This document shows positions 1 to 8,784 of a DNA stretch of 64,000 nt, one piece after another. Source of the stretch: an uncultured Clostridia bacterium (GTDB lineage Bacteria > Bacillota > Clostridia > Christensenellales > Borkfalkiaceae); the NCBI GenBank assembly GCA_937912025.1, contig CALDOZ010000027.1:1-64000 (forward strand), read 5' to 3'. The notes under the pieces are model-generated. The model saw only the letters and a program-made list of their open reading frames with translations. It did no database searches and was not told the DNA's origin. Position numbers and translations under genes: made by a program. How positions within the stretch are numbered: the first letter of the stretch is position 1; every line of letters begins with the position of its first letter.

Positions 1-342
<342 letters not shown>

Positions 343-486
343 TCAATAAAAATGAGAAGTCTTTAAGAAAAGAACGTAAAAAGCAAGTCTTTCAAGTAAG
401 TGAGTATAAATTACGAACTTCTATGCAATTGTAAATCTACGGAAAAAAATTAAGTATATTATCTGCTACGGCAGTTATATAACCAT

Positions 487-603
487 TGCGGTGACGATAG
501 CGTTGAGGTCCCACCTGTTCTCATTCCGAACACAGAAGTTAAGCTCAATTGCGCTGTTAGTACTTGGCTGGACACGGCCTGGGAGGGGCAGGAGTTGCCG
601 CAT
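487..603 (+). rRNA. 5S ribosomal RNA
   Basis: A sequence of about 117 bp with the typical 5S landmarks: GAGGTCCCACCTGTTC, then CCGAACACAGAAGTTAAGC (conserved loop A/B region) and a G-rich 3' half. The first and last bases (TGCGG near 487 and CCGCA near 601) pair to form helix I. It sits between the 23S end and tRNA-Asn. Ends are estimated from helix I to within a few bases. Confidence 0.95.
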
Positions 604-610
604 TTCATAT

Positions 611-685
611 TCCTCGTTAGCTCAGCGGTAGAGCATCCGGCTGTTAACCGGAGGGTCGTAGGTCCGAATCCTACACGGGGAGCCA
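611..685 (+). tRNA. tRNA-Asn (anticodon GTT)
   Basis: The cloverleaf folds cleanly. The acceptor strands TCCTCGT and ACGGGGA pair over seven base pairs with one G-U, the D arm contains AGCTCAGCGGTAGAGC, the anticodon stem CCGG/CCGG encloses the loop CTGTTAA with anticodon GTT, and the T arm is GTAGG TCCGAAT CCTAC. The discriminator is G and CCA is encoded at 683-685. It is the last gene of the rrn operon. The final 13 bases (673-685) recur at 17654-17666, which suggests that the 3' end served as an integration site. Confidence 0.97.
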
Positions 686-689
686 CACA

Positions 690-730
690 CAAGGTCCAAT
701 TTGTCTAAGACAGTTTGACCTTGTTTTTTT
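690..730 (+). terminator. Rho-independent terminator after tRNA-Asn
   Basis: CAAGGTC(CAA) pairs with (TTT)GACCTTG around a loop of about 17 bases and is followed by TTTTTTT. It begins five bases after the tRNA CCA, so it ends the rrn operon. If the tRNA is the attachment site of the island, this terminator would be island-borne and the one at 17669-17702 would be the original. Confidence 0.85.
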
Positions 731-737
731 GCATTTT

Positions 738-762
738 TAGGGCTTTTTTAGCCCTTTTTTCT
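738..762 (+). terminator. Second short terminator-like hairpin
   Basis: GGGCT TTTTT AGCCC forms a five-base-pair hairpin followed by a T run. It lies directly behind the main terminator and probably backs it up. Confidence 0.5.
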
Positions 763-1157
763 TTATTTTGATTATTTTTTGAAATTGCGAAATCAAAAGT
801 AAGGATTTGAAAAGTCTCAAAACGCCAAGACTTTTCATTTCTTTTTACGAAACAACAAGAAATAAAACATATTGCCCCTGTGGGATTTGAACATAAAAAC
901 AGCAGTTAACGTCAATGTTTTTATTAATTTTTATAAACACACGCCGTTGTAAAATTCTAAAAATTTAAGGTTCAAATCTAGACGTGGTGAGCGTTTTCCT
1001 CAAATTACACAAATGTGTAAAATATCAATAAGCGTATCTATACAAATGTGTTATTAGTGGATTTAAGAACTATGTTATAATTTTATGATAGACACATTAC
1101 ATTGTTCCGTTAATTCAATTTTAGGAATATTTATTATATAAAAACCTTCAAAACTAC
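763..1157. other. Noncoding gap with tRNA 3'-end-like fragments
   Basis: No convincing gene is visible in this AT-rich gap. Two short pieces resemble tRNA T-arm plus acceptor ends. On the minus strand 892-873 reads GTTCAAATCCCACAGGGGCA, and on the plus strand 969-991 reads GGTTCAAATCTAGACGTGG and onwards. Neither folds into a full tRNA. They look like debris from repeated integrations next to the tRNA gene. Confidence 0.45.
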
Positions 1158-1186
1158 TTGACATTATTCCTAAAAAAGATTATACT
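1158..1186 (+). promoter_or_regulatory. Sigma-A promoter of the HTH-Fic gene
   Basis: A perfect -35 TTGACA (1158-1163), a 17-base spacer and the -10 TATACT (1181-1186). Transcription should start near 1193. A strong AAGGAGG site at 1214-1220 precedes the ATG at 1227. Confidence 0.8.
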
Positions 1187-1226
1187 TATAATAGGAAATT
1201 TGTAATTGTTTCAAGGAGGTGCTTGA

Positions 1227-2129
1227 ATGGAATATATAAAAGTTTCTCAAGCAGCGGAAAAATGGGGAATATCTTCTCGTCGAGTGAGAATTTTATGCGC
1301 AGAAGGGAAAATTGACGGTGTTATTCGTAAGGGTAAACTTTATATGATTCCTGAAAACGCAACAAAACCTAAGGATGGAAGATTCTCTAAAAATAGTATA
1401 TTTGACGAAATAGAATACAAGAGAGAAAGACTTAATTCTATGCGTCCACTTACTAGTGGGGAATTAAATCGTCTAAGACAAGAGTTTATGATTGAATTTA
1501 CGTATAACTCTAATGCTATTGAAGGAAATACGTTAACCCTTCAAGAAACGGCGATTGTCCTTGAGGGAATGACTGTTGACCAAAAACCATTGAAAGACCA
1601 TCTTGAAGCAGTAGGACATCGTGATGCTTTTTTATACGTAAGAGATATCGCTATGAAGGAAGCTCCTTTAAATGAGTCAACGATTAAAGACATTCATTCG
1701 CTTGTTTTAATGAATCAACCTGAAGATAAGGGCGTGTATCGTCGTATTCCCGTTCGCATTATGGGCGCATTCACCGAACCTGTTCAACCCTATTTAATTG
1801 AACCGAGAATGACTGACCTTCTCGCCAAGAATGAAGAGCGTAAAACAACTATGAATATTATAGAGCGTATTGCTTTATTTCATCTTGAATTTGAAGGAAT
1901 TCACCCATTTATTGATGGTAACGGTAGGACAGGGCGTTTGATACTTAATCTTGAGTTGATTAGAAATGGTTATCCCGCAATCAACGTTAAATTTTCTGAC
2001 CGTAAGCGTTATTATGATGCATTCGATTCATTTTATCGTGATAATAATGCTAAACCCATGATTAACCTTGTAGCAGAATATGTTAGCGCGCGGTATGATG
2101 ATTATTTTAGAATTTTAGAGAACGAGTAA
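1227..2129 (+). CDS. HTH-Fic family AMP-transferase
   Basis: A 300-residue Fic/DOC-superfamily protein, expected to transfer AMP (or another nucleotide moiety) from a nucleotide donor to a target protein. The core motif HPFIDGNGRTGR starts at His226, the catalytic histidine. The upstream inhibitory helix has the [ST]xxxE[GN] signature as S95-N-A-I-E99-G, which makes it a self-inhibited class II Fic protein. Residues 1-45 look like a MerR/excisionase-type helix-turn-helix (SQAAEKWGISSRRVRILCAEGKI), so it may bind DNA, possibly its own promoter. It has its own consensus promoter and an excellent AAGGAGG. It lies 137 bp ahead of the type III restriction operon and is not overlapped with it; a role in defence is suggested only by position. 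Family assignment is firm, target unknown. Confidence 0.9.
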   Translation: MEYIKVSQAAEKWGISSRRVRILCAEGKIDGVIRKGKLYMIPENATKPKDGRFSKNSIFDEIEYKRERLNSMRPLTSGELNRLRQEFMIEFTYNSNAIEGNTLTLQETAIVLEGMTVDQKPLKDHLEAVGHRDAFLYVRDIAMKEAPLNESTIKDIHSLVLMNQPEDKGVYRRIPVRIMGAFTEPVQPYLIEPRMTDLLAKNEERKTTMNIIERIALFHLEFEGIHPFIDGNGRTGRLILNLELIRNGYPAINVKFSDRKRYYDAFDSFYRDNNAKPMINLVAEYVSARYDDYFRILENE

Positions 2130-2191
2130 TCAAATGCGTGATTTTAATAAAAATTCTAAAAAAGAAAAAGTATCAAATAAAAAATTAATTT

Positions 2192-2248
2192 TTGAAAACA
2201 TGACAGGTGTTGTCATATATACTATGCTAAAATCAAAGTGATTTTAGC
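2192..2248 (+). promoter_or_regulatory. Promoter and inverted repeats ahead of res
   Basis: The only strong promoter-like region between the Fic gene and the restriction operon. A TATACT -10 lies at 2218-2223; TTGAAA at 2192 is 20 bases upstream, so the -35 is weak. Two inverted repeats sit on it. ATGACA-GGTGT-TGTCAT (2200-2216) overlaps the spacer. GCTAAAATCA-AAG-TGATTTTAGC (2226-2248) is a ten-base-pair perfect palindrome at or just after the start point. They look like operator sites or a leader hairpin controlling the R-M operon. No C-protein is visible; the HTH of the neighbouring Fic protein is a candidate binder. Confidence 0.5.
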
Positions 2249-2266
2249 AAAACAAGAGGAAACATT

Positions 2267-5143
2267 ATGTTTTACAAAATGATAACCAAAAAAAGAGATG
2301 AGTGGTTTACTGGCGATTGTGTAGTAAAAGAACTCATTGAATATATAGAAAAAACTAACCAAATGCGTGACGCTCAAGTTGATGCAATTAAGACGTATTT
2401 GTTCCTTAAAATTGCTTGTGACAATAAGCCGTTGTTTGAGCTTTTTAAGAACGGTGTTTTTAACACGTTGGATTTAGATGAATTAGAAGTGTCTTCTAGT
2501 GTAAGGACGGCATTACAAAATAAACCTGCATTAGCAGCATTGTACGAATATGCTTCTTTGAAAGATGATAGCGGTAATCAAGTGTCGGAAAAAATATGCA
2601 AGGAAATTAAACGTAATCCCGAAAGTATTGATGCAAGAGAGTTTTTCAAAAATGCTTTTTACGGCGTAACGTACACGGATTATTTGTTTAGTTTGCCTAT
2701 GGGTGCAGGAAAAACGTACTTAATGGCGGCATTTGTATATTTGGATTTATACTTTGCTATAAACGAGCCAAACAATCCAAATTTTGCACACAACTTTATA
2801 ATATTTGCTCCGTCTGGGTTGAAATCTTCGGTTGTGCCAAGTTTAAGGACAATTCAAAATTTTGTTCCTTCGTGGGTAATTCCTGAGCCTGTTGCTTCAG
2901 AATTAAAGCGCATGCTTATTTTTGAAGTTCTTGACGAAAATAAGACGGCTAAAAAATCAAATAAAACAAAAAATCCAAACGTTCAAAAAATTGCTATTCA
3001 TCAACCATTAACGGATTTGATGGGGCTTGTTGCTGTTACAAACGCTGAAAAAGTAATTTTAGATAGAGTAGAAGAAAAGAACGGTCAAATTTCTTTATTT
3101 GAAGAAAGTGATGACGAAAAAGATAAACAAGCAAACGAACTTAGAAATCTTTTAGATAAATTGCCACATTTATCGATTTTTATTGACGAAGTTCATCACG
3201 CGGCAACGGATGAAAAGAAATTGCGTGCAGTTGTTAATAAGTGGGCGCAAGGCGGAAACGTTAATAGCGTTATAGGCTTTTCTGGAACACCTTATTTGCA
3301 AACAAGAGAAAAAATTGCTGTAACAAGCGGGTTGAGTGTAGCAACACAAGAAATTTCAAATATCGTTTATTATTATCCGCTTGTGGATGGTATCGGAAAC
3401 TTCTTAAAGAAACCTAAAGTATTTATTTCAAGTAGTAACGATAGATTAGATATAATTGAAAACGGTGTTAAAGAGTTTCTAAATTCTTATAAGGACACCA
3501 TATATGCAGACGGAACTTTCGCAAAGCTCGGTATTTATTGTGGAACGATTGAAACGCTTGAAGAGAAAGTATATCCACTAGTTGAAAAACTTGTTGTAGA
3601 GTATGGGCTTAATCCGTCTATTGCAATATTAAAATATCACGGCGGGAATAAAAATTATCCTATTCCTGTGGATAGTGCGTACGAATTTTCTATATTAGAC
3701 AAAGCTTTCTCTCAAAAGAGAATTATATTATTAGTTCAAATCGGTAAAGAAGGTTGGGACTGTAGAAGTTTAACGGGTATTATTTTATCGCAAGAAGGCG
3801 ACTGCTCTACTAATATGGTTTTGCAAACGTCTTGCCGTTGTTTACGTCAAGTGCAAAAGGGCGTTCCTGAAACGGCTATGATTTACTTAAATAATAGCAA
3901 TGCCAACACCTTAAATCTTCAACTTGAACAACAACATAGAATAAATATTCAAGAGTTCCAAAACGGCAAGGACGAGAAATTTACACTTGTAAAACGTTAT
4001 GATAGAAGCGCTTATTTAAGACTTCCTAAAGTGGATTTTTATCAATTAAAAGTTAACTATAAAACGGTAGTAGTTCAAAAAGTAGAAGACGTTGATATTA
4101 GGGATAGTATTAAACTATCCGTCGATATAGCAAAAAGAACGAACATTATTAAAACGGCAGAAATGTCTGATTCTTTACAAACTACCGAAACAAAGATTGA
4201 CGATAAGGAAACAGGAACAACGCCTGCCAACTTTAATATTTGGATTAACGATATATTAAAGGAAAGTTTTAATTCGCTTGATAGGAGTGTGGTCATTCCT
4301 TACCTTGCTGAGTTAAAAGAAGTTTTTGATAAAATAACTTATAAAAAAGATGACGTTTTATATTTTAGTTCAAAGTTTGACTTGGCTATGCTTAACGCCC
4401 ATATGCGTAAATCTTTTTACGATAAACATACCTTTGAAACGCAAGAAGAGTTAATTCCTGAAGAAGCAAGTTTATTGCACGTTGATAATTTCAAAGCTGA
4501 AGTTTATACCAAAAACGTTGCAGATTATTATCCTAAAGCGGATATGGTAGAAAAGATTATTCTTGACGATAACGGCGAATTAAAGCTCGATAAGAAAAAT
4601 CAACAAATGTATGATTTGGCAGTACAAACGGGCAACGATGCAATTATAGACTTTTTCAAAAAGCAGATGATGTCGCATCCTATGAAAGATAAGTCTTTCC
4701 ATTACTTGCCGTATAAAACGGATAGTTCTTTTGAACAAAAGTTTTTAGAAGAAGTGCTTACTGAAAGCGTTATAAAAGACAACAATTTAGAAGTTTATTA
4801 CAACGGCGATAGGGCGTTGACCGAGTTTAAAATCAAGTGTTATCAACAAGTTGGTAAAAAGTGTAATTATATCGGTATGTACACACCTGACTTCTTGATT
4901 ATAAAGAGAAAAGACGGCAAAATTCATAAAGCGCTTATAGTAGAAACAAAAGGCAAAATTTATGCAAATGACCAGACGTTTAAACAAAAGCGCAACTTTA
5001 TGGAATCGGCGTTTATTAAACAAAACAACGACAAGTTTGGATATAATCGTTTTGACTATTTATATTTAGAAGACACGATAGAAGAAAAAGACAGAATTGT
5101 TTTAACGCTTGAAACAATTAAAAAGTTTTTTGCAGAGGATTAA
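2267..5143 (+). CDS. res: Type III restriction enzyme, Res subunit (helicase-nuclease)
   Basis: 958 residues. The N-terminal half is a superfamily 2 translocase: Walker A MGAGKT near residues 145-150, the Walker B DEVHH near 308, and the motif III-like GFSGTP near 340. The C-terminal end is a PD-(D/E)xK nuclease: P874-D875 and E893-T-K895, with the second strand ALIVETKGK. This is the domain order of type III Res proteins, which cut DNA after ATP-driven communication between two unmethylated sites and need the Mod partner for recognition. Length matches the family. RBS AGAGGA precedes the ATG. It is the first gene of an operon that continues through two unknown genes to mod. The downstream gene starts two bases after the stop. 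Confidence 0.93.
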   Translation: MFYKMITKKRDEWFTGDCVVKELIEYIEKTNQMRDAQVDAIKTYLFLKIACDNKPLFELFKNGVFNTLDLDELEVSSSVRTALQNKPALAALYEYASLKDDSGNQVSEKICKEIKRNPESIDAREFFKNAFYGVTYTDYLFSLPMGAGKTYLMAAFVYLDLYFAINEPNNPNFAHNFIIFAPSGLKSSVVPSLRTIQNFVPSWVIPEPVASELKRMLIFEVLDENKTAKKSNKTKNPNVQKIAIHQPLTDLMGLVAVTNAEKVILDRVEEKNGQISLFEESDDEKDKQANELRNLLDKLPHLSIFIDEVHHAATDEKKLRAVVNKWAQGGNVNSVIGFSGTPYLQTREKIAVTSGLSVATQEISNIVYYYPLVDGIGNFLKKPKVFISSSNDRLDIIENGVKEFLNSYKDTIYADGTFAKLGIYCGTIETLEEKVYPLVEKLVVEYGLNPSIAILKYHGGNKNYPIPVDSAYEFSILDKAFSQKRIILLVQIGKEGWDCRSLTGIILSQEGDCSTNMVLQTSCRCLRQVQKGVPETAMIYLNNSNANTLNLQLEQQHRINIQEFQNGKDEKFTLVKRYDRSAYLRLPKVDFYQLKVNYKTVVVQKVEDVDIRDSIKLSVDIAKRTNIIKTAEMSDSLQTTETKIDDKETGTTPANFNIWINDILKESFNSLDRSVVIPYLAELKEVFDKITYKKDDVLYFSSKFDLAMLNAHMRKSFYDKHTFETQEELIPEEASLLHVDNFKAEVYTKNVADYYPKADMVEKIILDDNGELKLDKKNQQMYDLAVQTGNDAIIDFFKKQMMSHPMKDKSFHYLPYKTDSSFEQKFLEEVLTESVIKDNNLEVYYNGDRALTEFKIKCYQQVGKKCNYIGMYTPDFLIIKRKDGKIHKALIVETKGKIYANDQTFKQKRNFMESAFIKQNNDKFGYNRFDYLYLEDTIEEKDRIVLTLETIKKFFAED

Positions 5144-5145
5144 AA

Positions 5146-5976
5146 ATGGATTATATTGATTATAGAGAAAAGTTGGGCTTAGCTTTTTCTGATGAAGATA
5201 AAACTAAAAATTTTTTAGCAAAAGCATATAACTCAATTTTAGAAACCAATTTCTGTGATGATGCAATTGATGAAATGACATATAATAATTTTTGCTATTT
5301 AGCAGGAATAAAAAGATCTAGCAGATTTACTGGTATTATTGGTGACTTTACAGCCATAGCAAACACATTGTGTTCACATATGTCAAGTGTTAATGATTTT
5401 GTGTATTATTACAGTATATTTATTAATTCTATTGTAGAGAGTGATAGTGCTTATTATACAAAAAAAGATGTTATTAGTTGGATACAGAAATGGGCAGAAG
5501 AGAGCGGATTAGCTTTTGAGATATTTAAGGATAAAGATGGATATTTCATTTTCCCTAAAGGAGCAAAAGAACTTGATGATGCTCTTGTGTCAGAGCCATT
5601 AGAATGGCTAAACGAATATCCTAAAACAAGAACTGAATTTGTGCAAGCATTAAAAGATTATTCTGATTTGAATGATGATAACGCAAGTGACGTGGCTGAT
5701 AAGTTTAGAAAAGCATTAGAGCGTTTCTTCCAAGAATTTTTTGGAAAGGATAAAAGCCTTGAAAATTTGAAAAGTGATTATGGTGCTTATATGAAAGGTA
5801 AGGGAGTTCCTTCTGAACTTAGTAATAATTTAGAAACACTTTTACAAGCTTATACAAACTTTATGAATGGCTATGCTAAACATCATAGCAAAACAAATAA
5901 AAATTTATTAGAGTACATAATGCATCAAACGGGTAATATTATACGATTAATGATTTCTATAAAAGGAGTAGAATGA
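5146..5976 (+). CDS. Unknown protein between res and mod, helical C-terminus
   Basis: 276 residues, not confidently recognised. The sequence is soluble, without signal or membrane segments. The last ~100 residues are predicted to be helical, with a pattern (KALERFFQEFFG, then YAKHHSK, then a final hydrophobic helix ending the chain) that is reminiscent of helical C-terminal domains of abortive-infection and R-M-associated proteins. That resemblance is an impression, not a domain call. It starts two bases after the res stop and its stop overlaps the next ATG, so it is translationally locked into the R-M operon. Its place between res and mod, which are normally adjacent, suggests a regulatory or auxiliary role in this restriction system. 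Confidence 0.75.
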   Translation: MDYIDYREKLGLAFSDEDKTKNFLAKAYNSILETNFCDDAIDEMTYNNFCYLAGIKRSSRFTGIIGDFTAIANTLCSHMSSVNDFVYYYSIFINSIVESDSAYYTKKDVISWIQKWAEESGLAFEIFKDKDGYFIFPKGAKELDDALVSEPLEWLNEYPKTRTEFVQALKDYSDLNDDNASDVADKFRKALERFFQEFFGKDKSLENLKSDYGAYMKGKGVPSELSNNLETLLQAYTNFMNGYAKHHSKTNKNLLEYIMHQTGNIIRLMISIKGVE

Positions 5977-6434
5977 TGAGTGAATTTTGGGCACTTGTAT
6001 TAGGTTCTGCTTTAGCAACGTTAGGTGGTATCATTGGTTCCATGATTACAACTTGGCTGCAAAAGCGTAAAGAAAGGCAGGACGAGAAAAGAAAAGCATA
6101 TATTAAAATGTTAAATTTTTGCCATAGAAGTAAGCTTTTATCATTAGAGGGTAAAGAGTTTTATGAGTTAATAGCTGAAAACACTACGATGGGACAGTTG
6201 TATGCTTCTATGAAAGTAAAAAAACAATATGACTTAGTAAACAATGCATTAGCTGAATTACACAAGGAAAATTTAAACCAAAAAGATATAGAGAACAAAA
6301 TAAAAACAATAAACTCATTAATAAATGTTCTTGCGGCTCAAATAAAAAAGGAATTAGGTTTAAGTGATGAAAATAGCAAAAAATTATTGGAATTGACTAT
6401 AGAAAAAAAGGAGGAGGCTAAAAATGGCGATTAA
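5973..6434 (+). CDS. Small membrane-anchored unknown protein in R-M operon
   Basis: 153 residues. Residues 5-29 form one hydrophobic, glycine-rich transmembrane helix, immediately followed by a basic stretch (QKRKERQDEKRKAY) that should face the cytoplasm. The rest is charged, helical and probably coiled coil. It starts with an ATGA overlap with the preceding gene (a second ATG lies at 5976), and its own end overlaps mod by 11 bp. No family is recognised. A membrane protein embedded in a type III R-M operon is odd. It could tether the complex or act as an effector, but nothing in the sequence decides this. Confidence 0.75.
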   Translation: MMSEFWALVLGSALATLGGIIGSMITTWLQKRKERQDEKRKAYIKMLNFCHRSKLLSLEGKEFYELIAENTTMGQLYASMKVKKQYDLVNNALAELHKENLNQKDIENKIKTINSLINVLAAQIKKELGLSDENSKKLLELTIEKKEEAKNGD

Positions 6435-8337
6435 GTATATACCTTTCTTTCCTGAACCTATTGAAGGACAGGCAATATTAGATAATTTTAAGAGAACGCT
6501 TAAATATAAAGGCGCAGACGGCGTGCAAGAAAAACTTCGTCGTGGCATGCCACTTTACGAAATGGAAAAACAAGAAACCGTTGGCGATAATAAAGGCGGC
6601 AATCTTGTTATTCGTGGCGAGTGTATTTCAGCTTGCGCTTATTTAAGAGAACAAGGTATAAAGGTTGACCTTGTTTATATTGACCCACCTTTTGCAAGTG
6701 GTGCGGACTATGCTAAAAAAGTTTATATTCGTCGCAATCCTAAAGTAGCAGAAGCAATAGCTAAAGCCGAAGAAGAACTCGACGTTGACGATTTAAAAGT
6801 TTTTGAAGAAAAAATGTATGGCGACGTTTGGGATAAAGAAAAATATCTTAATTGGATGTATGAGAATTTAGTGGCTATTAAATCCGTTATGAGTGAAACT
6901 GCGTCAATTTATGTTCATTTGGATTGGCATATTGGACATTACGTTAAAATACTTATGGATGAGGTTTTCGGTGAAGATAATTTTAAGAATGAAATTGTCT
7001 GGGGCTATAGAATTCAAGGTGTGGGAAAAGAATTTTGGGCAAGAAAACATGACAATTTATATTTTTATACTAAAAATCCAGAATATATTTTTAATCCAGA
7101 AAAAGAAGATGTCATTTACGAAAAGCCTTTTATTGACACGTTGAAGGAAAGTCCTCTAATGGATAAAATAAAAGATAAAGACATGGAAAAAATTATTGAG
7201 TGTCTTAATAATAAGGAGCCATTACCAGATAAATATAAGAGTTTGCTGTTTTATAAGCATTTTGCAAATGTCTACGTTAGAGATGTTTGGGATTGCGACA
7301 AAACAAAACCAATAATTAGTGGCTCTTCTGAATATTTAGATTATAAAACGCAAAAACCAGAAGGTCTGCTTGAGAGAATAATCAAAGCATCTTCTAATGA
7401 AAATATGGTAGTTGCTGACTTTTTTGGTGGTAGTGGTGTAACGGCGGCGGTTGCTAATAAGTTAAACCGTAAGTTTATTCATTGTGACATTGGTGTAAAT
7501 TCTATACAAACCACTCGTGACCGATTAAAAGCAGACGGCGCAAGTTTTGATATTTTAGAAATTAAAGACGGTGTTTCGTTATATCGTAATCCCGTGCAAA
7601 CAATGGATAAGATTAAATCGCTTATTCCAGGACTTAAGAATGAAGATTCTTTAACTTCGTTTTGGGAGGGGGCAATTTCGGATAGTAAGCTTGGCTTAAT
7701 TCCTGTTTACGTGCCGAACTTGATGGATAGCACCACTAAACTGCTTGATGAAGGATTGATGCATAGAATTTTGCACGAAGCAATTCCTGAACTTTCATCG
7801 TCAGTTAAAAAAGTTATCGTTTATTACGTTGATATAATTGATAAAGAAGCAATTGAAAAGTTTATAAAAGAAGACGACAGCACGCTTGTGGAGATTGAAC
7901 TTCGTGACTTAAAAGAAGTTCTTGACGACGTAGTTATCAACGATTACGCAGAATTTATCGTTGTTCAAAATACGGAGGATTCATTAGGCGGATATAAAAT
8001 CACTATTGATAAATTTATTAGTGATAGAGTAAACGGAAAGATATTAGAGTTTAATCAAAAGGCGCTTGCTAACTCAAGCGAAAAGAAACCCTACAAGCCT
8101 ATTACTATAAGTGAAGACGGGCTTGAACTTATTGAGTTCATCTCTCTTGACACAACTGCAAGTTCAGGCGAATGGCATTCTGATAGTGAAATTAAAATTG
8201 ATAAACTTGGTTACGTTATTGTCAACGGTACAAAAACAAAAGATTTTTGGGACGGAACTATTAAGTGTGAAAAGAAGCCTTTACGCATAAAAATTCGCAA
8301 CATTTGTGGCGACGAAAGCATCTTGGAGGTGGAATAA
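6424..8337 (+). CDS. mod: Type III DNA adenine methyltransferase, Mod subunit
   Basis: 637 residues. The order of motifs is that of beta-class N6-adenine methyltransferases. The catalytic motif IV DPPF is at residues 87-90, and the S-adenosylmethionine motif I DFFGGSG follows at 332-338. The region between them and the ~250 residues after motif I would carry target recognition and Res contacts. It modifies the host copy of the recognition sequence and gives the Res protein its specificity. A strong AAGGAGGAGG lies eight bases before the ATG. The gene is the fourth of the operon, after res and two unknown genes, whereas the usual order is mod then res with no insertions. Confidence 0.93.
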   Translation: MAIKYIPFFPEPIEGQAILDNFKRTLKYKGADGVQEKLRRGMPLYEMEKQETVGDNKGGNLVIRGECISACAYLREQGIKVDLVYIDPPFASGADYAKKVYIRRNPKVAEAIAKAEEELDVDDLKVFEEKMYGDVWDKEKYLNWMYENLVAIKSVMSETASIYVHLDWHIGHYVKILMDEVFGEDNFKNEIVWGYRIQGVGKEFWARKHDNLYFYTKNPEYIFNPEKEDVIYEKPFIDTLKESPLMDKIKDKDMEKIIECLNNKEPLPDKYKSLLFYKHFANVYVRDVWDCDKTKPIISGSSEYLDYKTQKPEGLLERIIKASSNENMVVADFFGGSGVTAAVANKLNRKFIHCDIGVNSIQTTRDRLKADGASFDILEIKDGVSLYRNPVQTMDKIKSLIPGLKNEDSLTSFWEGAISDSKLGLIPVYVPNLMDSTTKLLDEGLMHRILHEAIPELSSSVKKVIVYYVDIIDKEAIEKFIKEDDSTLVEIELRDLKEVLDDVVINDYAEFIVVQNTEDSLGGYKITIDKFISDRVNGKILEFNQKALANSSEKKPYKPITISEDGLELIEFISLDTTASSGEWHSDSEIKIDKLGYVIVNGTKTKDFWDGTIKCEKKPLRIKIRNICGDESILEVE

Positions 8338-8340
8338 ACT

Positions 8341-8667
8341 TTGAATAAACAAGAAGAGTTTAAGTATTTTAAAAGCACTTTATTAGACTTATTAAGTCAC
8401 TTTATTAATAAAGAAAATCTGAAGCACTTAATAGAAAAGGCAAAAACAATAGAAAGTCTAATGGAAATTTTAAAAAGCGACGTTTCTTTCACTAAAAAAG
8501 AAGTAGAAATTATGAAGGAACTAATAAAAGATAAAATAAAAAGCAATCCAAATTTCGGACCTCAAACTAAGAAAGTTTTTGAAGATATAGTTTCTTCTAA
8601 TATTCATCCATTTCACATGTATGAAGGAATTATTATCTATGGAAACACGCACGATATTCGTTTGTAA
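8341..8667 (+). CDS. Small unknown protein downstream of mod
   Basis: 108 residues, starting with TTG three bases after the mod stop; the mod tail (TTGGAGGTGG) provides the ribosome binding site. The protein is lysine-rich, apparently all-helical for the first 85 residues, with a short beta-like C-terminus. No family is recognised. The tight spacing says it is the last gene of the type III R-M operon. After it come 117 bp without a clear terminator. Confidence 0.65.
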   Translation: MNKQEEFKYFKSTLLDLLSHFINKENLKHLIEKAKTIESLMEILKSDVSFTKKEVEIMKELIKDKIKSNPNFGPQTKKVFEDIVSSNIHPFHMYEGIIIYGNTHDIRL

Positions 8668-8784
8668 ATATAGACTTCTAAATGTGTCTTAAAATTGCGA
8701 GTGGATAGACGTGATTAGCACCGAAAGTGTATGTTGCCGAACTTATGAAAACATATTAAAAATTAACAAAGGAGAATTAATACT

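Noticed and set aside
459..692. Minus-strand open frame over 5S rRNA and tRNA-Asn
   Set aside because: It lies on structural RNA genes; the frame is incidental.
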